Origin: Nocardioides sp.
GTDB lineage: Bacteria; Actinomycetota; Actinomycetes; Propionibacteriales; Nocardioidaceae
Reading direction: 5' to 3'
DNA: 62,491 nt
Assembly (NCBI RefSeq): GCF_025965415.1
Contig: NZ_JAOPWY010000186.1
Location: forward strand, 1-62,491
Below the pieces are notes generated by a model. It saw only the letters and a program-made list of their open reading frames with translations. It was not told the origin of the DNA and did no database searches. Both the position numbers and the translations under genes were made by a program. Positions 24,717 through 33,311 of the stretch are shown in pieces. How positions within the stretch are numbered: position 1 is the stretch's first letter; each line of letters opens with the position of its first letter.

Positions 24717-26857
24717 CTCCCCAGCCGGTGTCGGAAGATGTAGTAGCCGCCGTGGTGGCGCGACTGCGCGACCAGCTCGAAGTCGCCGCTCCACGTCAGC
24801 TCGTCGGCCAGCCGCGTGACCGGACTGCGCAGGGCCTCCTCGAGGATCACCACCCGTGCCAGCCGGGCGGCATCGTCCACCGCGGGTGTGATCGCCGCGT
24901 GCCGACCCACGTGGACGAGCGTTCGGGGACCACTGGACCCGGGTCCCGGTGCGACGACGTCCAAGACCCGGGGCAGCCGAGGGTTGCGTGCCACGGCCAG
25001 CCGCATCGAGCGCTCCCTGAGGCTCAGGCGGGACGCACCGAAGACGAGCACGTCGTCCAGCGCCTCGCGCTCCACCACGTCGGTGAGCGACTCCAGCCAC
25101 TCGTGGCCCACCCGCCGCCGGGCACGCTCCCGGAGCTGCTCGGCTCCCCGCCCCAGTGCGCCGCGGAGCCCCGTCGTGGCGAGCCGCACCGCGGTCCCGG
25201 CACCGCGTCGGGTGGTCCCGGAGGAGGGAACGGGTGTGACGCGAGCAGGGGTCACCGGACCGACGGTCCGCTCGCCTGCGCCTCCCCGCAGGGGGTCGGG
25301 CTCGCCGACGAGGGAGGCGACCACCCCGGCAGCCTCCACCTGGCCGTTGGCCTCCAGCATCGACCCGAGCCGTTGCAGCCACTGGGCCCACGTCACGGTC
25401 GGAAGCGGGTTGGGAGACGGACGCGGCACGCACACGTGAGCAGGCAGGGACGCTCCCGTCACCCGGGCGACGACGACGCGGGTGCGGTCGAGCTCGGGGT
25501 GGCCGAGGCCGGGGTGGCCCTCGGCCGCCTCGCGGGCGCCGGCCGAGTCACCCAGGCAGAGTCGCGCCCAGATGAGCACCGACCACTGGACCGGATCGGG
25601 GGTCGTGGGCTCGTAGAGCCGGTCCACCCGCTCGATCAGGTGGGAGACGGAGGCGAGGGCGTCCCCGGCCCGGCCGTCGAGGAGCTGCGCCGTGGCGGTG
25701 CCGACGACCGCTTCGGGGATGTACTGGAAGCTGGCGGCGCCCGTGAAGGCGCGCTCGGCAGCCCGCAGTCGCCCGCCCTGCACGGCCGCCCACCCCTCGA
25801 GCAGGTAGGCGCGGTCCTCCGCGGTGCACGCCGGGGCAACGGCCGCGGGCCCGGACGACGCCGACCGGACCGGCGCGAACGGGTCGTCCTGGACCAGGCC
25901 GGAGGACGAGCCCGTGCTCGTCGTCAGGTCGTACCAGTCGCGGAGCTGGCGACGCTGCTCGGCGGTGTGCCGCTCCAAGACCAGGCGTCGCCCTGCGCCG
26001 GTCACCTCGGCGAGCTCGTCGGGATGCGTGACGAGGTGGTGCACCTTGTCGCGCACGTCGTCCTCGTCGGCGAGCACGCAGTTGACCATGTCGACGTAGC
26101 CCGCGGCACGCATGGCGGGGGTGTCCTGGGCAACGAGGCAGGTCGCCGAGGCGGGGATCTCCAGGTGCTTGCGGACGAAGTCCTGGGTGAAGCTGCCGCA
26201 GCTGGGCGCGAACGACGCGGAGTTGATCAGTCGAGAGTAGGCCTCGCCGACCGGCATCGACCGGGTTCCGTCCGAGTCCGTCCACCCGAAGTGGGGGGTC
26301 GAGAGGACGGGGTAGTGCTGCGCGAGCACCTTGTTGACACGGTTGCGCCACGGGTAGTGGCGCGCCTGGCTGCCGGTCAGCAGGACGGGTACGACCTTGG
26401 GGAGGCCGTGGTCGCGGTGCACCTCCGGGTCCACCCAGTTGGGCCAGTAGAAGAGCCGGTCCGCGATCTCGGGGGTGTAGGCGCCCATCGCCGCCGACAC
26501 CGTGAAGTAGGTGTCGACGCCCCAGTCGGCCATGTCGGCGAGGAAGACGCCGCGGACCGGATCGAACGCATCGGAGTTGAGGAAACCGATCCGGGGGACG
26601 TGCTTGTGCCGGTCGAGGTTGGTGAGCCGCCGGTGACCGACGTAGACACCGGACTCGAACAGGACGAGGTCGGGCCGGTGCCGGTCGCACAGCGCGTCGA
26701 AGTCACCGTCGTGGTCGACCACCGTCACGTCGAAGAAGAGCGCGAGGCCGCGCACCTGCTCGGCGAGCTGGTCGTGCACGAAGGGCGCCAGGTCCGGGCG
26801 GACCCAGCGGAAGAACAGCAGGCGCGGCTTCGCCTCGAGGTCCGGAGCGGCCGTCAT
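24683..26857 (-). CDS. Large glycosyltransferase with helical-repeat and extra C-terminal region
   Basis: A 724-residue protein; ATG 26857 follows GGAGGAGAGGT. Residues about 1-330 form a GT-B-like unit of the CgeB/GT1 group: RPRLLFF-like start, HRPDLVLFESGVY, ADWGVDTYFTVSAAM, LFYWPNWVDPEVH, SFTQDFVRKHLEIPA and GAGRRLVLERHTAEQRR. Residues about 365-480 are alpha-helical with TPR-like spacing (DRAYLLEGWAAVQGGRLRAAERAF). The final about 140 residues (HEWLESLTDVVEREALDDVLVFGA onward) look like a separate alpha/beta domain I do not recognise. Its start overlaps the flippase stop as ATGA. It probably adds a sugar to the lipid-linked unit. Confidence 0.7.
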   Translation of the reverse strand: MTAAPDLEAKPRLLFFRWVRPDLAPFVHDQLAEQVRGLALFFDVTVVDHDGDFDALCDRHRPDLVLFESGVYVGHRRLTNLDRHKHVPRIGFLNSDAFDPVRGVFLADMADWGVDTYFTVSAAMGAYTPEIADRLFYWPNWVDPEVHRDHGLPKVVPVLLTGSQARHYPWRNRVNKVLAQHYPVLSTPHFGWTDSDGTRSMPVGEAYSRLINSASFAPSCGSFTQDFVRKHLEIPASATCLVAQDTPAMRAAGYVDMVNCVLADEDDVRDKVHHLVTHPDELAEVTGAGRRLVLERHTAEQRRQLRDWYDLTTSTGSSSGLVQDDPFAPVRSASSGPAAVAPACTAEDRAYLLEGWAAVQGGRLRAAERAFTGAASFQYIPEAVVGTATAQLLDGRAGDALASVSHLIERVDRLYEPTTPDPVQWSVLIWARLCLGDSAGAREAAEGHPGLGHPELDRTRVVVARVTGASLPAHVCVPRPSPNPLPTVTWAQWLQRLGSMLEANGQVEAAGVVASLVGEPDPLRGGAGERTVGPVTPARVTPVPSSGTTRRGAGTAVRLATTGLRGALGRGAEQLRERARRRVGHEWLESLTDVVEREALDDVLVFGASRLSLRERSMRLAVARNPRLPRVLDVVAPGPGSSGPRTLVHVGRHAAITPAVDDAARLARVVILEEALRSPVTRLADELTWSGDFELVAQSRHHGGYYIFRHRLGSQRPSAATLQS

Positions 26858-28365
26858 CCGACCTCTCCTCCGCGACCTGCCGTGGCCACGGCTCGCAACG
26901 AGCGACCAGCGACGGCCACGTAGACGAGGCCTCCCACCCCGGCCCCGACAAGCAGCTGGGTGGCGGGCCCGTCGACGACACGCATCGCCACTGCAGCGCA
27001 CGCCGCGGCCACTGCGGCACTGGTCAGCGGGAACACGACCGCGCGACCCAGGATGCCCGGCAGTCCGTTCACCAACGGCGACACCGCCACGGCGTAGGCG
27101 GGCAGGACGACCAGCACGACGACCCCGACGTGGGCCCAGGCGACGCCCTCGAGCCCGCCGGCGCGTGCGCCGAACGCCATGGCGGGGAACAGTGCGGCGA
27201 GCCAGACGACCTGGATCACCAGCGCGCGGGACGTGCGCCCCGCACCCACGAGCAGGTTGGACAGGAGCGACACGACAGCGAAGGAGCCGCCGTAGACGGC
27301 GAGGATCTCGAGCACCGGCGCCGCCTCGTCCCATCGTGCGCCGTAGAGCACGCGGATGAGCGGCTCGGCCAGCACGTAGGTCATCGCGGCGATGACGAAG
27401 GCGACCAGGCACACCGCGCGGGTCGAGCGACCGAGCGCGAGCGAGAGTCGTTCGCGGTCGCCCCACACGCGGGAGAACCCGGGCATGGCGACGCCGTTGA
27501 TGGCCCCGCTCAGGACCGCAGTGGCCCAGGACGAGACGTTGAACGCGAGCATGTAGACGCCGAGGTAGGCCGCGCCGAACTGGTTGCCGACCAGGGCGTA
27601 GTCGGCGTTGACCAGGGCGTAGTTGACGAGGTTGGCGCCGGCGAGCGGGAGCCCGAAGGCGAACACGTGGCGCAGATGGCGGGACGTGATGCGGGGACGG
27701 TAGACCCGACCGACCGCGAGCAGGATGAAGATTCCCTGGAACACGACGGCGGCAACCCGGGACCAGGCGAACGACATCGCCCCGGCACCGTGGTGCGCCA
27801 TGACCACGAGCAGGATGCTCGACGGGACGAAGCCGGCCACGGTCGCAGCGAAGAGTCGACCCTGCTGGAACTCCCGCGCGAGCAACGCGGTGGGCACGGC
27901 GATGATCCCTCCGACCACGAGGACCAGGGACATGACCCTGATCTCCTCGACGGCGGCCGGGGCTCCGAACATCGCCGCGAGCTGCGGAGCGGACAGGCAC
28001 ACCAGGATCGCCAGGACCACACCGCTCAGCATGGCGATCGCAGTCACCGTCGGGCCCACGTCGTCGGGGTCGACGTCGCCGCGGACCAGGTAGGCCGCGA
28101 CTCCCCAGTCGGCGAACCCGCTCACGACCACCGACACCGTCAGGGCCGCGGCGAACACGCCGAACTGCTCGGGCGAGACCAGGCGGACCACGACCACCAT
28201 CACCGCGATGTTGGCGAAGCGGATGGTGAGGTTGTTGACGACCCCCCAGACGGCGCCCGACCGGACCCGCGACTCCAGGCCACGCGCCCCGGGCGGGGCC
28301 GTCGCTGATCGGTCCCGCTCCGGCGCGCGCTTGTCGAGGAGGTGCCGTCCCTCGGTCCTGCTCAC
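26854..28365 (-). CDS. Oligosaccharide flippase (Wzx, MOP superfamily)
   Basis: A 503-residue membrane protein with about fourteen hydrophobic helices. It begins with a basic cytosolic stretch and the hallmark RSGAVWGVVNNLTIRFANIAVMVVV. RLVSPEQFGVFAAALT and YALVNADYALVGNQFGAAYLGVYMLAFNV are typical of Wzx/polysaccharide export proteins. It would flip the undecaprenyl-linked repeat unit to the outer leaflet. It overlaps the large glycosyltransferase by 4 bases and follows a hairpin at 28396-28414. Confidence 0.88.
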   Translation of the reverse strand: MSRTEGRHLLDKRAPERDRSATAPPGARGLESRVRSGAVWGVVNNLTIRFANIAVMVVVVRLVSPEQFGVFAAALTVSVVVSGFADWGVAAYLVRGDVDPDDVGPTVTAIAMLSGVVLAILVCLSAPQLAAMFGAPAAVEEIRVMSLVLVVGGIIAVPTALLAREFQQGRLFAATVAGFVPSSILLVVMAHHGAGAMSFAWSRVAAVVFQGIFILLAVGRVYRPRITSRHLRHVFAFGLPLAGANLVNYALVNADYALVGNQFGAAYLGVYMLAFNVSSWATAVLSGAINGVAMPGFSRVWGDRERLSLALGRSTRAVCLVAFVIAAMTYVLAEPLIRVLYGARWDEAAPVLEILAVYGGSFAVVSLLSNLLVGAGRTSRALVIQVVWLAALFPAMAFGARAGGLEGVAWAHVGVVVLVVLPAYAVAVSPLVNGLPGILGRAVVFPLTSAAVAAACAAVAMRVVDGPATQLLVGAGVGGLVYVAVAGRSLRAVATAGRGGEVG

Positions 28366-28395
28366 TGTGCCCCCACTACGTCACATCACTGTTGC

Positions 28396-28414
28396 CGGCC
28401 CGTCCCCCGGGCCG
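28396..28414 (-). terminator. Hairpin between DUF4082 gene and flippase
   Basis: A 7-base stem CGGCCCG / CGGGCCG with a 5-base loop lies 20 bases after the stop at 28434. There is no T tract. It probably separates the giant-protein transcript from the wzx transcript. Confidence 0.45.
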
Positions 28415-28433
28415 TACCCCCACCAGGTCGGCC

Positions 28434-31400
28434 CTAGGGCACCGCGTACTCGAACTCGATGTCCACGAAGTAGTTGGTGGCATTCCACGACGACGCGGGG
28501 AACCCACCTCCCCACCCGTAGACGTAACGGCCGTTCTGGGTGGCCGCGGCCGTCAAGGGCCCGGACGTGACCGGACTGGTGAAGAAGGCGCCCGTGAGGG
28601 AGTAGTTGCCGTTGGGTGCGTAGTAGGACACGACGTAGGTCTCCCCCGGCGTCAGGGCCAGCGGGGAGGCCAGGGCCGCTGTCTGCCAACCACTGGCGGT
28701 CTCGTTGGCGAAGGTCACCGTCGCGAGCCGGACGCCGGCGGAGCTCCAGATGGATCCGGTGTGGGTGCCGGTGTTGCCGGCCCCCTTGTAGAAGCGGATC
28801 GCCTTGACGGAACCTGCCTTGCTGGTGGTGAAGGCCATGCCAAGCTCGATGTCGCTCGAGTCGCCCGACGACGCCGTCGCCGGTGTGGAGCTGCCGAGCA
28901 GGGTGGACACCGCGGTCGCGGACGCCTTCGTCGTGAAGGACCACGTCTGCGTGGCGAGCACGGCTCCGCGGGTCGAGACCACTCCGGAGACGGTAGCCGT
29001 CAGCGTCTTGCCGGCGGGCAGGCCGCCGGTCGGGGTGAAGGTGAGCGTCTTGCCGTCCGTCGAGAGCGCGGCCGTGCCCGGCACCGTGGTCGCCCCGTCC
29101 TTCACCGTGAAGGACCAGCCCGTCGCTATCTGCGCGGAGAACGACACGGTGGGGGCGACCGAGGTGGCCACGTCGGTCGCACCCGAGGCGGGGGTGTGAC
29201 CCGTCGAGGTGATGGTCGGCACGCCCTTGCGGTAGACCACGTCCACGAAGTAGTTCGTGGCGTTGTAGCTGTAGGCCGGATAGCCGCTGCCGTAGACGTA
29301 GCGCCCGTTGGACGATGCCGGGGCGGTGAGATCACCGTCGACCCATGCATTGGCAAAGAACTGCGGGGTCGTGGAGTAGCGGCCCTGCGGAGCGAGGTAG
29401 GAGACGACGTACTCCTGGCCCTCGGAGACGTCGAGCGGGGTCGCGAGCACGGCCGTCTGCCACCCCGTCACGGTCTCGTTGGTGAACGTCACCGTCGCGA
29501 GCCGGACGCCTGCGGCGTTCCAGATCGACCCGGTGTGCGTGCCACCGTTGCCGGCCCCCTTGAAGAACCGGATGGCGGTCACCTTGCCGTCCGCGGCCGG
29601 GACGAACCGGGTCCCGAGCTCCACCGAGGCGCTGTCGTCGGCGGCCTGCACCTGGGGCACGAGGTCACCGAACATGCTCTGCGGGCGGGACACGTCGTCG
29701 TCGCCGGACGTGCGGAACGTCCACTGCTGCGCCGGAAGGGCTGCCCCCTCGTCGGACACCACTCCCGTGAGGGACGCCGTGACGAGCACGTCCTTGGGCA
29801 GCGGCTGTGTCGGGGTGAAGGTCAGCTTCGTCCTGTCGGCGCTGGCGGTGGTCGTCCCGGCGACTGCGGTTCCTGACTGGCTCAGGGCGAACGTGTAACC
29901 GGGTGCCACCGGTGCCGACAGGCGGACCGACACCACGCTGCCACGCGCCACCCCAACCGCTCCCGGTGCGGGGTCCTGGGAGGTGACCGAGATCGAGGGT
30001 GCCGGGTAGGCGAAGATCGGATCCACGTAGTAGTTGTTCGACGAGCTCGAGCCCGGGAACCCGGTTCCGTAGGAGTACGACCCGGAGGTCCCGGTCACCG
30101 TGATCGGTCCTCGGGACTGGTTCTCGGCGAGGAAGCCGTTCGTGGTGTGGGAGAACAGGCCCGTCGGTGAGTGGTAGGAGACGATGTAGTCGGTCGCCTG
30201 GTTCACCGACACCGGCTGCGCGAACATCAGTTCCTGCCAACCGGCCGTCGACTCGCCCGTGAACGTCCCCGACGCCAGCGCCGTGCCGGCCGCGTTCCAC
30301 AGGGTGCCAACGTGGCTCCCGGTATTGGCCTGCGACTTGTAGAAGCGGACGCCGGTGATCATCCCGTTCTGAGTCGTGGTGAAGCGGGTGCCCACCGTCA
30401 CGGGCGACCCGTCGGTCGCCTCCAGGACGGTCGGCGCCTCGTTCTCGTCGAAGAGCGTGCACGGGCAGACCCCTGGCGTGGCCGGGGGCTTCGCCGACCG
30501 GAAGGACCACGTCGTGCCCGCGGACACCTGGTTGCCCTGCGCGTCGGTGCCGGACACGGTCGCGGTGTAGGTGACGAAGCCGGCCAGCGGCTGGCTCGGC
30601 GTGAACGTGACCGTCCGCGTCGTGGCGTCGTACGCCGTCGTGCCCGCCACGGTCGCGTTGGTGGAGTCCTTCAGCACCAGCCCGGCGCTGCCGGCGGTCA
30701 GCGGCTTGGTGAATCGGGCGGACACCGTCGAGCCGACCGGCACGCTCGAGGACCCGGCCAGCGGGAGCTGGTTGGTCGCGATCAGCGGCGAGGCGTCCTG
30801 GGTGTTGAACAGGACGTCCACGTAATAGTTGCTGCCCTGGTAGGACTGGTTGGGGAAGGATCCCGCGGACCCGAAGACCCCTGCCGATGCGGCGCCGAAG
30901 CCACCCTCGACGAGGAGGGCACCCGTGTCGAGCGGGCTGGCCGCGAAGGCGTAGGACTGCACCGGATAGTGCCCGTTGGGCACCGTGTAGGAGACGACGT
31001 AGGTCTGCCCCGCCGCGAGCGCGACGGGCGAGGCGAAGCTCGCCTGCTGCCAGCCGGACGCCGTCTCACCGCTGAACGTGACGGTGGCCAGCTTGGCCCC
31101 GGACGAGCTCCACAGCGAGCCCACGTGGGTGCCGGTGTTGCCCGTGCCCTTGTAGAAGCGGACGCCGGTGGCGAAGCCGTCCCCACCCGCGATGAAGCGC
31201 AGGCCGAGCTCGGCCGACGAGGCATCGTCGACGGCCGGCGTCTTGGGCACGGACGTCCCGAAGATGCTGCACGGGCACTTCGCCGTGTAGGCCCGGGTCA
31301 CTGCGGCGCCGATGTTGGCGCTGTCGTCCATGGCTCGCGCCCGCACGCTGACAGCACCGACCCCGCGCTGGAGAGTGGTGTAGGACCAGGAGGTCGTGCC

Positions 31401-33197
31401 CGTGGCCGCGTGCCAGGTCTCACCGGCGTCGAGGGACACCTCGACGCCCGCCACCCGACCACCGACGTCGCTGGCGGTGCCGGTGACGGTCACCGCCTTG
31501 CCGTTGTCCTGGTTGGCCGTCGTGGCGGGCGCGGTGATGGCCACGGTCGGTGCGGTGGTGTCGGTGCTCTTGGTGGCGGTCACCAGGCCCGAGGCGAGGG
31601 CGAAGGGCTGGACCCCCATGTCGGCGAACAGGTTCACCTGGAACTGCCGCATCCGGGCGTCGGCAGGGCCGCCGACCCGGTCGTGCGTGTCGTCGAGCCC
31701 CCACGACCACTGGATCGTGCCCGCGCTGAACACAAGGGCACCACTGGCCGCCTTGTAGAGGGTGATGTGGTGCTCGGTCTGCCCGGGCAGCGTCACGTTG
31801 CCGAAGTCCTGGAGGACCTGCGGGACGTCGCCGATCGTGGTCGACATCCTGATCAGGCCGGCAGGTCTGTGACCGTTGTCGAGGTCCTCGTTGGACTCGT
31901 AGCCGATGGTCGCATCGGACAGCGCTGCCTTCGAGCCGGCAGGAAGGGACGCGAGGGAGGTGTTGCGCCACATGCGCAGCTTGCCCTCCTCCGAGCTCAC
32001 GGTGATGGGCAGCTCGCTGAAGTTGGAGATGTAGGCGGTGCCGGTCAGGTTGTTCTCGGGTCGACCGCCCCCCTGGCTGCTGGGCGCGAGCCTCGGGTCG
32101 CGCCACGTCGACGTCGACTGGGGCGACGGGTCGATCTTGGCGTTCGCCCACGTCTCCTTGTAGGAGACGAGCGTGCGGTAGGCCGTGTGGCTGCTGTCCA
32201 GGGACGGCTCGTAGCGGGTGCGCCAGTAGACCTCGTTGCCGCTGAGGAACTGCAGGTTCACCCCAGCCGCGCGGGCCGCCTCGACATTGGCCCGCTGCGC
32301 CCCGCTCCAGTACTCGTCATGGCCGACCGAGAGGAAGACCTTGTGGTTGGTCAGCAGGTTGCCCCGGCGGTCGGTGTCGACGCCCGCGATGTAGCTGACG
32401 TCGTAGCCGTTCTGCTCGAGGAACCGGACCATCGGGTACTCGGCGGAGAAGAAAGCGTCACGACCGCCGTTGTCCCCACGCGTCGTGACCGGGCGGTTGT
32501 AGGACACCTTGTAGGCACGCCCGTTGGCGCCGCCCTGGTAGAAGTCCGAGCCACCGTAGGTGTTGTAGGCCTGCCACGTCGGGTCCGACGTCTGGAAGAC
32601 CACGGCGGACGTGCTCGCGTCGTCACGCACGACGAACGTGATGTGGCTGGCGTCGCCGTTGCTCCGCTTGAGCAGAGCGACGTACACGCCCGACACCGCC
32701 GTGGACGGGACGTTCCACGATGCCGAGACCGCCCAGTTGCCGCAGTCGTAGAGCTCGGTGGCGATGTCGGTGATGCAGTTGGGCTGGCTCTGCGGAAGGG
32801 ACGCGCTGGGCGTCACCGAGGCGATCTTGCGGGCACCGAGGCCCTGGTAGTAGCCGATCCGGTAGATGTCGATGGTGTAGGACGTCGCGACCGTCTTGAT
32901 CTTGAAGTCGATCCGCTGGCCGACGTTGACCGAGATGTCGGTGGAGAATCCCTGGATGGAGTCGGAGCCGGCACCCTCGATGTCCCAGATCTCAGCGTCG
33001 GTGCCGGGCTTGGAGTTCTCGCAGGCGACCTTGTTGCCGCCGGCTGCACACGGGTCAGCGGCGTTCGCGGGTGTGGGCCCACCCAGGAGCGCCGGACCGG
33101 CCAGCGCGTTGAGCGCCGCCACGAGGAGGAGGGCGGAGGCCCTCGCACCCCACGATCGTGTCCTGCGCACACCTCGAACCGAACCTGTGCTGGTCAT
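28434..33197 (-). CDS. Giant secreted protein: DMFase-like domain plus four DUF4082/Ig modules
   Basis: A 1,587-residue exported protein (ATG 33197; GTG 33203 possible). The signal peptide ends near PANAAD (about 46). Residues about 60-550 match the N,N-dimethylformamidase large-subunit-like domain: FQTSDPTWQAYNTYGG, LSVGHDEYWSGAQR, LSGNEVYWRTRYE and GTIQWSWGLDD. In true DMFase the metal is held by two Tyr and one Glu; whether the site is complete here cannot be judged. An Ig-like domain (about 555-640) follows, then four DUF4082 domains starting near 642, 910, 1174 and 1431; the first three are each followed by a Big_5/Ig-like domain (VPVGSTVSARFTKPL, then VTFTPSQPL). No LPXTG or other wall anchor is seen at the C end. 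It may be an EPS-bound adhesin or matrix enzyme. Confidence 0.8.
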   Translation of the reverse strand: MTSTGSVRGVRRTRSWGARASALLLVAALNALAGPALLGGPTPANAADPCAAGGNKVACENSKPGTDAEIWDIEGAGSDSIQGFSTDISVNVGQRIDFKIKTVATSYTIDIYRIGYYQGLGARKIASVTPSASLPQSQPNCITDIATELYDCGNWAVSASWNVPSTAVSGVYVALLKRSNGDASHITFVVRDDASTSAVVFQTSDPTWQAYNTYGGSDFYQGGANGRAYKVSYNRPVTTRGDNGGRDAFFSAEYPMVRFLEQNGYDVSYIAGVDTDRRGNLLTNHKVFLSVGHDEYWSGAQRANVEAARAAGVNLQFLSGNEVYWRTRYEPSLDSSHTAYRTLVSYKETWANAKIDPSPQSTSTWRDPRLAPSSQGGGRPENNLTGTAYISNFSELPITVSSEEGKLRMWRNTSLASLPAGSKAALSDATIGYESNEDLDNGHRPAGLIRMSTTIGDVPQVLQDFGNVTLPGQTEHHITLYKAASGALVFSAGTIQWSWGLDDTHDRVGGPADARMRQFQVNLFADMGVQPFALASGLVTATKSTDTTAPTVAITAPATTANQDNGKAVTVTGTASDVGGRVAGVEVSLDAGETWHAATGTTSWSYTTLQRGVGAVSVRARAMDDSANIGAAVTRAYTAKCPCSIFGTSVPKTPAVDDASSAELGLRFIAGGDGFATGVRFYKGTGNTGTHVGSLWSSSGAKLATVTFSGETASGWQQASFASPVALAAGQTYVVSYTVPNGHYPVQSYAFAASPLDTGALLVEGGFGAASAGVFGSAGSFPNQSYQGSNYYVDVLFNTQDASPLIATNQLPLAGSSSVPVGSTVSARFTKPLTAGSAGLVLKDSTNATVAGTTAYDATTRTVTFTPSQPLAGFVTYTATVSGTDAQGNQVSAGTTWSFRSAKPPATPGVCPCTLFDENEAPTVLEATDGSPVTVGTRFTTTQNGMITGVRFYKSQANTGSHVGTLWNAAGTALASGTFTGESTAGWQELMFAQPVSVNQATDYIVSYHSPTGLFSHTTNGFLAENQSRGPITVTGTSGSYSYGTGFPGSSSSNNYYVDPIFAYPAPSISVTSQDPAPGAVGVARGSVVSVRLSAPVAPGYTFALSQSGTAVAGTTTASADRTKLTFTPTQPLPKDVLVTASLTGVVSDEGAALPAQQWTFRTSGDDDVSRPQSMFGDLVPQVQAADDSASVELGTRFVPAADGKVTAIRFFKGAGNGGTHTGSIWNAAGVRLATVTFTNETVTGWQTAVLATPLDVSEGQEYVVSYLAPQGRYSTTPQFFANAWVDGDLTAPASSNGRYVYGSGYPAYSYNATNYFVDVVYRKGVPTITSTGHTPASGATDVATSVAPTVSFSAQIATGWSFTVKDGATTVPGTAALSTDGKTLTFTPTGGLPAGKTLTATVSGVVSTRGAVLATQTWSFTTKASATAVSTLLGSSTPATASSGDSSDIELGMAFTTSKAGSVKAIRFYKGAGNTGTHTGSIWSSAGVRLATVTFANETASGWQTAALASPLALTPGETYVVSYYAPNGNYSLTGAFFTSPVTSGPLTAAATQNGRYVYGWGGGFPASSWNATNYFVDIEFEYAVP
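28440..31275 (-). repeat. Four in-frame DUF4082 repeats, period about 265 codons
   Basis: The modules start near residues 642, 910, 1174 and 1431 of the protein. Shared strings include FYKGTGNTGTHVGSLW, FYKSQANTGSHVGTLW, FFKGAGNGGTHTGSIW and FYKGAGNTGTHTGSIW, each followed by LATVTF/LASGTF and GWQ. The third and fourth are closest, suggesting recent duplication. The first two also carry a CPC motif before the domain that the last two lack. Confidence 0.85.
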
Positions 33198-33279
33198 GCC
33201 CACCCCACCCTTCGACGCGCGACTGACGTCACGGACTGATCTTGGTCGCGCTCACCCCGGCCGGGAGTCGGCCGTCGGT

Positions 33280-33299
33280 CGATATCCCCACAATTCGGT
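33280..33299 (-). promoter_or_regulatory. Motif shared with the beta-helix gene (copy 2)
   Basis: Reverse strand ACCGAATTGTGGGGATATCG, 82 bases upstream of ATG 33197. It matches 17 of 20 bases of the site at 15553-15572. It lies in a 108-base gap between two reverse genes, so it most likely serves the giant DUF4082 gene. Confidence 0.5.
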
Positions 33300-33311
33300 G
33301 CGCGGGGCCTG

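Noticed and set aside
30171..33239. A 1,022-codon forward open frame opposite the giant DUF4082 gene
   Set aside because: It is the antisense shadow of a clear secreted protein; its product is Arg/Gly/Val-rich with no domain, as expected from GC-rich codon bias.
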